Below, one piece after another: positions 55,764 through 64,000 of a stretch of DNA of 64,000 bases; position 1 is the stretch's first letter, and the number at the start of each line of letters is the position of its first letter. Origin of the DNA: Azolla caroliniana. Its lineage: Eukaryota; Polypodiophyta. A model generated the notes under the pieces. The model did no database searches. It saw only the letters and a list, made by a program, of their open reading frames with translations, and was not told where the DNA came from. The stretch spans positions 5,518,001 to 5,582,000 of the forward strand of contig JBHGNT010000013.1 in assembly GCA_043228905.1 (NCBI GenBank), in the 5' to 3' direction. The position numbers and the translations under genes are program-made.

Positions 55764-58700
55764 TCATTTAAGTAATTGTAAATGTTCTTTCCCTCACTAT
55801 GTATTGGGTCCCAATGATTTACTACATGCAAATCGGTATATCAATGGATCTCCCGTCAAAAATTTATTTGATTCGGGAAGCTCACACAACTTTGTGAATG
55901 ATCGTTTGGTTCCGACATGGGGAATCCAACCCACCGTAAGTGATCACACATATACGGTGCACTTGGCTGATGGAAGAGTATGATACGTCAACGGGGCGAT
56001 TCATTCTTCAAAAATTTCTATTGATACTTATATAGAGGAAGTAGACTTCCATGTAATGAATCTTTGTACCATTGATGTAATACTGGGTTATCCCTGGTTT
56101 TATAATAAAAACTCTTCTTTATTTATTGATTGGGTTCATCATTCCATTTCCTTTGTAGTGAACGATTGTACTCATTTTATTCAATGTGTAAAAAAACAAT
56201 CTCTCTTGACTGTTTCCACTCCATCAATTTCTGAGTTGTCCTGTTCTACTTTATTTTATTGTGTACTTGATCCAGACATTCACATTTACAATATCGATAA
56301 TGTCTCGGTTCAATTAACATATTTTGAACAACAACAACTCCATGAAATCTTAAATGATTTCCATGATGTTTTTCTGAGTGAACTAGCAGACGGGTTACCT
56401 CCTAAACATAATATAGACCATTTTATAGATATTGTACTTGGTGTTGCACCAATAAGTATACCTCCTTATCGATTAAGTCGCTCTGAAGAGGATGAGGTAT
56501 CTAAGCAACTCAAGGATTATTTACAAATGGGTTATATACGTTATAGTAAATCTCCATGGGGTGCACCTGTTCTCTTGGTAAAAAAGAAAGAGGGCACATG
56601 GCATATGTGTATTAATTATCGACGCTTGAATAAAGTGACGATCAAGAATTCATATCCATTGCCCCGGGCTAACGATCTAATTGACCGTCTCCAAGGAGCT
56701 CGGTATTTTACAAAACTTGATCTCCGTACTGGCTACCATCAAATTCTTATAAGTGAGGATGATGTTCCTAAAATGGCATTTCGTACGCGCTATGGCCATT
56801 ATGAGATTTTGGTTATGCCTTTTGGTTTGACCAATGCTCCGGCCACATTTCAACAAGAAATGAATGACATTTTCCAAGAACAACTTGTAAAATTTGTCAT
56901 TATTTTCTTGGATGATATTTTAGTTTATAGTCCTACATTAGAAGAACATGTTAAACATGTCCGCTTCATTTTACAAACATTGCGTGACAAATAGTTTTAT
57001 GCGAAGATCTCAAAATGTAAGTTCTTCAAGAAAATCAAACTTTGGCCCACTCTTTGGAATATTCGAGAAGTTCGATCATTCCTTGGTTTTGTCAAGTTTT
57101 TGTGAAAATCTCTTCATAATTACTCCCAATTGACAACACCATTTACTAATCTTCTAAAAGGTCAAACGCATAAGTCTACAAAACCTATTGTGTGGAATGC
57201 TACACTAGACATCACCTTTAAGGAACTCAAGGACTTGGTGTGCAAGGCTCCTTCACTTCTTTTACCCGATCCTTCAAAACCTTTTGAGGTTGAAACCAAC
57301 GCAAGCGATTATGCTATAGGTGTTGTCTTATATCAAGATAGTAAACCAATAGCATTCGAGAGTAAGAAACTTGATTCTTCTCAATGTTGGTATACCGTTC
57401 AAGAAAAGGAATTATTTGCAATTGTACATGCACTCAAAACATGGCACCATTATCTTTATGGAAATCGTTTTGTGGTAACTACGGACCACGAGTCCTTGAA
57501 ATATTTTTATGACCAACAAGACCTGAATTGTCGTAAGGCACGATGGGTTGATCCCATATAGGACTTCAATTTTTCCATACGATATCGTAAAGGTTCCATG
57601 AGCACTGTCGCTGATGCACTAAGTCACATCCATGAAGTTAACATGCTTAGCTTCACTGAAATAACATCAGATCTTTATGATCAACTTCGAGGAAAGTATC
57701 CTGATGAAAGTTATTTTGCAAAATACTGGGCAAGAGTTGAGTCTGGAACAAACACCACCACATCCTCGAAGGAATACTTCCACATTGCCAACGGTCTGCT
57801 CTACCGTAATAGGAAGGTTTGTGTTCCAGATTTACTTGAGGTCAAAAAGAGGATTCTTTTTTCATGCCATGATGCACCCTCAATTGGGCACCCTAGAATA
57901 CATCGTACACTCGTTCTCATTTGCACTCAATTTTATTGGCCTAAGATGCGTCCTGACATACATAGCTATGTGACTAAATGTCACCAATGTCAGGTTAACA
58001 AAGCCGAGCGACTTAAAGCCGCAGAACTTTTTCCTCCCTTGGAAATTCCCAATAATAAGTGGGAAAGTATATCCATGGATTTTATTGTTAGCCTTCCTCT
58101 CACCCAAAAAGGTCATGATGCCATCTGGGTTGTGTTTGACAAACTAACTAAAATGGCCAGATTTATTGCTACTAAAACCACGGTAACAGCTCCTTAATTG
58201 GCTTATCTATTCGTTGAAGAGTTATTTCATTTTTATGGGTTACCGATGGATATCGTGAGTGATCGAGATACAAAGTTTACTAGTGACTTCTGGACGCAAG
58301 TCTTTAAGAAGTTAGAAACTACGTTGACCATGAGCTCCACGGATCATCCTCAATCCAATGGACAGACAAAACGAGTAAATCAAATTATTGAGGACATGAG
58401 TCGAGCATATGTTGGTGCAAAACCAACAAAATGGGAACGTTATCTCCTAGTTTTGGAGTTTGCTTATAATATCTCCAAGCATACGTCGACGGGATATAGT
58501 CCTTTTATGTTGATGTATGCTTTTCAACCACGTGCCCCGATTGATGTTAATATACATCATGATGAGTTGCAAAGTGCGCAAAACTTTCTTCGAGATATGC
58601 AAAATATGTTGCATATTGCACGAGATAATATAAAAACTGCTCAAGATAGAGTGTGTTTTTATGTCGATCATCATAGGCAACCTCATGTATTCAACCCTAG

Positions 58701-59157
58701 ACAGAAGGTATTTTTACATGTACCTCAATATTCTAAGACATTGTCTACGAGTAAGTGCGCTAAGTTAGCCCCATGGTTTTGTGGACCTTTTATAGTCCTA
58801 AAAAGCATTGGTTCATCAACCTATCGTCTCGCTCTTCCTAATGGCGTTGAAATTTATCCAGTTTTTCATGTAAGTCGTCTAAAAGAACTTCTAGGTTTTG
58901 GCGACAATACAGTTACAACTAAAACTCTGGTTACTTCTGAAGAATTATCTTCTAAACCACATGTATCGGAAAGAATTCTCAATGTTAAAACAAAAAAATT
59001 GTGTAATAAAGAAATCCGAGAATTTAAAATTAAATGGATGGGTAAATCTATCAAAGATGCCACATGGGAACGCGAAAATACTCTTAGAACTAACTTCCAT
59101 AACTTTCCATTGCAAGAGTGCAGTGTTTTAAAGAGGGGGAGTATGTTACAGGCATGA
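55764..59157 (+). pseudogene. pol: C5 pol: protease, RT, RNase H, integrase, chromodomain
   Basis: Protease LFDSGSSHNFV (55865). RT with [45 protein letters not shown] and [11 protein letters not shown] (56900, catalytic pair present). RNase H with VETNASDYAIGVVLYQ (57290) and YTVQEKELFAIVHALKTW. Integrase: finger HDAPSIGHPRIH...CHQCQ (57870-57990), MDFIVSLPL, SDRDTKFTSDFW, and NGQTKRVNQII, in which the usual catalytic Glu is Lys. The chromodomain (SERILNVKTKK...FKIKWMGKSIKDATWE, 58970-59070) ends the frame. Stops: 55981 TGA, 56992 TAG, near 57103, 57559 TAG and 58195 TAA. The copy cannot move by itself. Confidence 0.9.
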
Positions 59158-59693
59158 CCATATAATATCCCGTGGTGAGAATTTACCATAATATTCTATA
59201 CACGTGGATAAGTGTGAGGGTTAAACGAGAGTGTAAAGAAGGTGAGGATTACTTTTAATCCTCAAGATTGAGACAACCCATCAGGCCAAGTGTGAACTTG
59301 CCTAGGGGCCTTGGGTATCGCTATAAATATGAGGCCTAGCTACCCTCATTTGATCATCTTTTGACTACGTCGAGACTCTGTTTCATGGTGGGTCAACTCT
59401 TGTAGCAAGCGCGCCAGCACTAGGTACGACTCGACACCACGGCAGTGGTATGGGACGTCGATCGAGGATCGAGTCCGTCGCGATCCCTTCGCTCAGGGGT
59501 GGTCGGGTGGATCTTCTTTCTTTCTCTCTTTTCTATCTATCTATCTATCTATCTTTTATCTTTATCCTTTTCTTACATTAGTTCATAACTCCTACGTCCT
59601 ATGCGCTACGCAAACCCCCTATCCCTTGCACCACGATCACCTTGATACCTACCTCGAAGGACTGAGGGTGGGTCGTGTTCCTAACCGGTAACA
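59144..59693 (+). repeat. 3' LTR of C5
   Basis: 550 bp from TGTTACAGGCATG to CCGGTAACA, with GCTATAAATATG near 59321 and an (ATCT)n tract near 59535-59555. Confidence 0.85.
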
Positions 59694-61030
59694 TACTCAT
59701 AATTACCTGTAGTTATAATAACATATACTTGACCTAGGGCAACAATTCTGGATTGGTAAAGTATTGGACGTGGTGATGCATGAAAACCAAAAATTAGATA
59801 AAGTCTACAAAGGTGCATTGGTACAACATTAAAAGCAAGAATGCATTTACAAGCAAGTATACATTGGAGATGATGAAATGCCTAATATCAAGAGGGAAAG
59901 AAATATTCGTAACACATCGACCCTTGACATGCATGAGGTGTATATCACTATGTACAACTTTCCATTAACAAAACCTAGACATTTACGAAAGTCAACTATA
60001 GACATAATAAAAGAGAAATTGCCAAGTCTACAACACTTCTTCGATCGAAGGCAGACCAGATCTTCTACACATGATTTGGATCACAAAATTTGGTTTTAGA
60101 TGAAGACAATGCTTTCATTGGTACATTTGATAATGAGGAGTATGAGTCACCATTGTATACTAGGCTTTATAGTAGTGATTCTTACGAGAGGAATAACTCT
60201 TTATTGTAATTTTGGCATGATAAGTTAACAATATAAGCTTGTAAGAGCTCGAACGATATAAAGATTAATTGTTTTTAAATCAATCACTCCTTGTGAGTAT
60301 TGTTTGTCATAAAAAACATGACTTGTTAATTTTGCGGTTAAAAACATGGCTTACATTTGTGAAATTTGCCTAGTTTTGTGAACTTTCAATTTTATGAAAT
60401 GGTGAGATTTTAAGCTTTTCCATTGAGTCTTTCAAGACATGTGATACAAGTATCACATGTTTGGTAAGATGGTTAAAAAAACTCTGAAATCAAATGGAAT
60501 ATTCCAATTTTGCGCGATCCTTCCACTTCTGAACACGAACCTGTTCTTCACATTCTGGTTGTGCTTGCACTGGTTCCATATGTGTTACTTTTATCAGGAG
60601 TTTCATTGCCGGCTCCTTCTTCTAACTCTATTATTTTTGTCACTTTTTCTTGCATTGGTTGAAAGGTCACACAATAAATGTATGATCAAGCCAGTAGATG
60701 TTTTCTTGTATTATTCATTGTCGATTATACTCATCTAATGAGCAAGAGGATAAAGTCACAGAAACTACACAAAAATTTAGTAGTTAGGGGTATTAGCCAC
60801 GTCTCTAGGTATTTCCTCCACCGACATGAGGCATGTCGCCATATACTAATGAATGTGTTACACTAATCATTATGAGTGTTTGTGGCTACCTAAGAGCAAT
60901 TGAAAAAGCTAAATAAAAATGTTAAGGGGTTGAATCACATTTTAATTTAATTGAAAATGTCAATTTTGTAATATATGAGAAACAATTTGTTTTTGTATTA
61001 CTTACTATAGGGTCTATTCATTTCATAAGC

Positions 61031-61185
61031 AATGAGTGATATAAAATGGTATATTCACACACACACACACATGTTTAGAAAACAAAGTACTTCAAACCAA
61101 TGTGAGGGAGAGGAAAAGAGAGAAAGAGACAATGAAATAATTAAAGCTTGAACTAGTACTGAAGCATGTTTCCAAGGTCTAGATA
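61031..61185 (+). repeat. Direct repeat, copy 1
   Basis: Starts AATGAGTGATATAAAATGGTATA and includes GAAAAGAGAGAAAGAGACAA; a close second copy lies at 61604-61758. This copy has (AC)n where copy 2 has (TA)n. Confidence 0.75.
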
Positions 61186-61236
61186 AAGAATTCCAACTCC
61201 TATTTCTATAAGCTTTCTCCTAACACTACATCTCTA

Positions 61237-61291
61237 TTGTTTAGTTGGATGGACCCTCACTCATTGCAGGACGAATCCTCCAACTAAACAA
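61237..61291. repeat. Perfect 13-bp inverted repeat
   Basis: TTGTTTAGTTGGA (61237-61249) and its complement (61279-61291) flank a 29-base loop, between the two direct repeats. Confidence 0.7.
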
Positions 61292-61603
61292 CCTTATTGT
61301 ACCTCTTGATTTTTTTGCATTTGAAATTATATTAATACATCAAAGTTTGATAGCTTTGAACTCTCTACAATTACCTCATTTAGGTGCCAATGAACATATA
61401 ATATTGATTGCATCATATCCATGACTTGATGGTAAGATAATGATGGATGTCTTCTAACAACAGACTAGATGTTTCCAATAATGAAAGAAACCACAACAAA
61501 TTACCTCGTAATCTTCTATTTGCATGTGTAGTCTAACTTTGGCATCACAATGTAGGACCAGAATTGAAAATTGATCTCATATTTGAATTTTATATATAAG
61601 ACC

Positions 61604-61758
61604 AATGAGTGATATAAAATGGTATATATATATATATATATACTTGTTTAGAAAACCAACTACATCAAACCAAAGTGAGGGATAGGAAAAGAGAGAAAGA
61701 GACAATGAAATAAGTAAAGCTTGAAGTGGTGTTGAAGCATATTTCCAATGTTTGGATA
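61604..61758 (+). repeat. Direct repeat, copy 2
   Basis: Second copy of 61031-61185, 573 bp away. Copia G begins directly at its right end. Confidence 0.75.
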
Positions 61759-61951
61759 TGTTGGGAATATGTCCCTCCAGTGGGAGGAGCCGATTGTTCG
61801 GGCCGAGAAGAACCAACTGTTCAGGAAGAGCCGATAGTCGAACAGTCGACAGTAGACAGTCAACTTATTAACTGTTGATTATTACTATAACTATAATAAT
61901 AATAGTAGCGATGTGTTGTAGGGGCTACACTTGTAAATACTCCATATGATG

Positions 61952-62010
<59 letters not shown>

Positions 62011-62330
62011 GGCAAATATAGCGTTAGATGTGTGTGAGCATAGAAAAGATAGTAGTACGTGTGAAGTAGGTGTGTAGCCAAGCACGAGAGAGGAGAAGAG
62101 TGTGTGTACCAACAGACGCCAAGAGCCATGCATGGCTAATACACTCGACAAAAAGAGTGTTGTAACCTCCTCCATTTTATATCCATAATATAGTGAAGCT
62201 CTGCTCTTTAGTGGTTTTCTCCGGTTTTAGGGTTTCCACGTTAAAATCTGTATGCATTGTTTTTCGTATGTGTCTGAGTAGTGTATTTCAACATATTCCC
62301 TCTTGTGGATTAACAATTCAATTCGCAACA
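61759..62330 (+). repeat. 5' LTR of copia G
   Basis: 572 bp from TGTTGGGAATATGTCCC to TTCGCAACA. It contains a (TG) microsatellite of about 27 units at 61953-62007. The older LTR G1 at 42180-42428 and 46738-46932 is related. Confidence 0.85.
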
Positions 62331-62333
62331 AAC

Positions 62334-62345
62334 TGGTATCAGAGC
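62334..62345 (+). other. Primer binding site of copia G, tRNA-iMet
   Basis: TGGTATCAGAGC three bases after the LTR end. Confidence 0.9.
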
Positions 62346-62358
62346 TTGAGGTGCAAGC

Positions 62359-64000
62359 ATGGAAGGAGGTGTGAGCGGCTTCCTAGGTATGATAGTTCTA
62401 AACTCACAAAACTATGTAGACTGGAAGATAAAGATGGAAGACCTTCTCATAGTGAAAGATTTGTATGAGCCCGTCGATAGAGCAGATATACCTAGGGGGG
62501 TATTGGTGTCAGAATGGAATCTTCTTAACAGAAAGGAGGTGGCCACAATCTGACCATGTGTCGATGTAAGTGTTCTTCAGCATGTGGCGAATGACACGAA
62601 TGCCTACGAGATGTGGTAGAAGCTGCCAGCCCTATATGAGAGGAAGAATGTGCTCAATAAAACCTCACTGATGAGAAATATTGTTTGGTTGAAATACAGA
62701 GATGGTGAGAGCATCGTCGAACACATCAACACAAAAATGGGGTATGTGAATCAACTAGTTGCAACAAGGTTTCCCCTAGAAGATGAAATGTAGGCGATTC
62801 TGCTACTGTGCACCCTATCAGATAGCTAGGAGAATCAAGTGGTGACTCTTAGCACCTTGTGTCAAGAAGAGAACTTGTCTCTTCAAGCTGTGAAGACAAG
62901 TATCGTTTCTTGAAGACAAGTATCTTAAACGAGGAGACAAGGAGGAAGGACAAGGGTGTCCTCTCTCAGGCAAATGCGAATGTGGCACAACATTCAGACA
63001 GAGGAAGGAACTGGCGAAGAAGTCCACAATGAAGGGACAAATCCCGTGCAAGATCGAAGTCTAGAGGTAAGCCAACATGCTTTTATTGTGGAAAACCTAG
63101 ACACTTCTAGAAGGACAACCGACACATGAGGAAGAACAAAGGTGTCGGTAATGGTGTCAAACCTAGGAAGATTCATGATGAAAAGAACACTTTGGCCATT
63201 GCTACAAGCAATGAAGAACATCTTCTCATCTGTGAACAGACAATTGCAAATCTTGCAAGTGTAGAATGCACTTGGGTGATCGACTATGGGGGCATCTTTC
63301 CATATAACTCAGTCGAGAGAGTATTTCTCAACTTACATAGCTGGGGATCATGGGTATGTAAAGATGGGTGACAATTGAGAGTGCAAGATAGTTGGAGACG
63401 GAAGTGTCTGCTTGAGGACGTCGACAGGGTGTCGACAAACTCTAAAGGATGTTCGGAACTTCCTCGATATTAGATTGAATTTGATATAGAATGGAAGGAT
63501 GGATGGCGAAGGCTACAGTGGTAGCTTTCGGAATGGCAAGTGGAAGTTCTGCCAAGGAAATCTCATAGTGGCCCAAGCACAGAAAGAAGGCACATTATAT
63601 ATGATGCATGCCTGACTGTGCAAAGTTGGAAGTGAACATGGAAGCCGACTCAACATAAGAGATATGGCACAAGAGGCTAGGCCACATGAGTGAGAAGGGA
63701 TTGCATTTGTTAGCCGGCCAGAAACTTCTACCAAAAGTCAAGGGAGAGGAGTGCATCGACTTCTTAGTTGGAAAGTAGAACAGAGCAACATTCCACTCAA
63801 GATCACCAAAAAGAAGAGAAGTGCTACTGGAACTAGTACACATGGATGTGTGTTATGTGGAAGCTCCATCACAATGAGGCGGATAGTACTTTGTGACATT
63901 TATTGACAACTATAGTCCGAAGACATGGGCCTTCGTACCGAAGTCAAAGAATCAAGTATTGTCATTCTTCAAGGAGTTCCAAGCAAGAGCCAAACGAGAG
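62359..64000 (+). pseudogene. gag-pol: Copia G gag, protease and start of integrase, decayed
   Basis: gag from ATG 62359 (LNSQNYVDWKIKMEDLLIVKDL), with stops at 62551 and several later; LMRNIVWLKYRDGESIVEHINTKM (62670); a knuckle CFYCGKPRHF (63078), where a stop replaces the next residue; a CTWVIDYGG protease remnant (63269) with the active Gly lost; and an integrase remnant in changed frames around 63.66-63.96 kb (WHKRLGHMSEKG-like and VTFIDNYSPKTWAF-like). Confidence 0.75.

Larger units (their letters stand above)
55751..59693 (+). mobile_element. Chromovirus C5, 5' part missing
   Basis: Plus-strand protease, RT, RNase H, integrase and chromodomain, a polypurine tract (AAAGAGGGGGAGTA, 59130-59143) and 3' LTR. 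gag and the 5' LTR are lost left of the copia H LTR. Confidence 0.9.
59694..61758. other. AT-rich stretch without recognisable genes
   Basis: The only longer frame with unbiased composition is 59878-60099 (73 residues), which I do not recognise and which may be chance. The rest is AT-rich, with a direct repeat pair, a hairpin, an (AC)n run at 61055 and a (TA)n run at 61621-61642. Confidence 0.4.
61759..64000 (+). mobile_element. Copia element G, 5' half (runs past window end)
   Basis: LTR, perfect iMet primer site, gag and start of pol on the plus strand. The 3' part lies beyond 64000. The coding sequence is heavily decayed. Confidence 0.88.

Noticed and set aside
59878-60099. Small host gene
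   Set aside because: A 73-codon frame with no recognisable domain, in AT-rich sequence between elements; it cannot be told from chance.
61860-62129. 89-94 codon minus-strand frames rich in Thr-His
   Set aside because: Produced by the (TG)n microsatellite inside the copia G LTR.

Overview
The window looks like plant nuclear DNA made almost entirely of transposable elements. I recognise no cellular gene, no intact RNA gene, no CRISPR array and no bacterial-type operon. The evidence for a land plant is the mix of Ty1/copia elements with tRNA-iMet primer sites, Ty3/gypsy chromoviruses with chromodomains, and Tat-like gypsy elements whose primer site matches tRNA-Arg. The species cannot be named from the sequence.

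Layout. 1-7371 is a Tat-like gypsy element on the minus strand (T1), cut by the window start. It sits in a fragment of a copia LTR (7372-7516), which sits in the 3' end of a copia element (7517-8716), which sits in the integrase of a chromovirus (8717-9894). 10467 to about 30800 is one large minus-strand chromovirus (C3). Its 3' end is split by a second Tat-like element (T2, 11763-21759, plus strand, target duplication CCAAT), and its 5' LTR is split by a LINE (about 27626-30596). 30.8-33.3 kb holds a tRNA-like sequence, a Tat gag relic and LTR-like scraps. 33.3-42.1 kb is a minus-strand copia (E) interrupted by another copia (F, 35573-40765, target duplication TAATC), which itself carries a solo-LTR-like insertion. 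42429-46737 is a deletion-derivative copia (B) inserted in an older LTR. 46.9-53.1 kb holds two decayed plus-strand copia elements (I, J). 53.1-54.4 kb holds a gypsy gag relic. 54.45-55.75 kb is the 3' end of a copia of the B family (H), followed by a chromovirus (55751-59693), an AT-rich stretch with a direct repeat, and the 5' half of a copia (G) running off the window end.

What stands out. Both Tat-like elements carry, downstream of gag-pol, a second long reading frame (973 codons between ATG and stop in T2). It has a conserved N-terminal region, a long predicted coiled coil and an acidic tail, and in both copies a run of A residues separates it from pol. The copia B/A/H family has a charged tail of about 140 residues fused in frame behind RNase H. 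C3 has, in place of its integrase C-terminus and chromodomain, about 1.65 kb of charged, internally repeated coding-like sequence that I cannot identify. Almost every element is broken by stops, frameshifts, deletions or lost catalytic residues. T1 gag-pol is the least damaged, with a single in-frame TAG. Many stops are TAG where a sister copy has CAG, as expected from cytosine methylation decay in plant heterochromatin.
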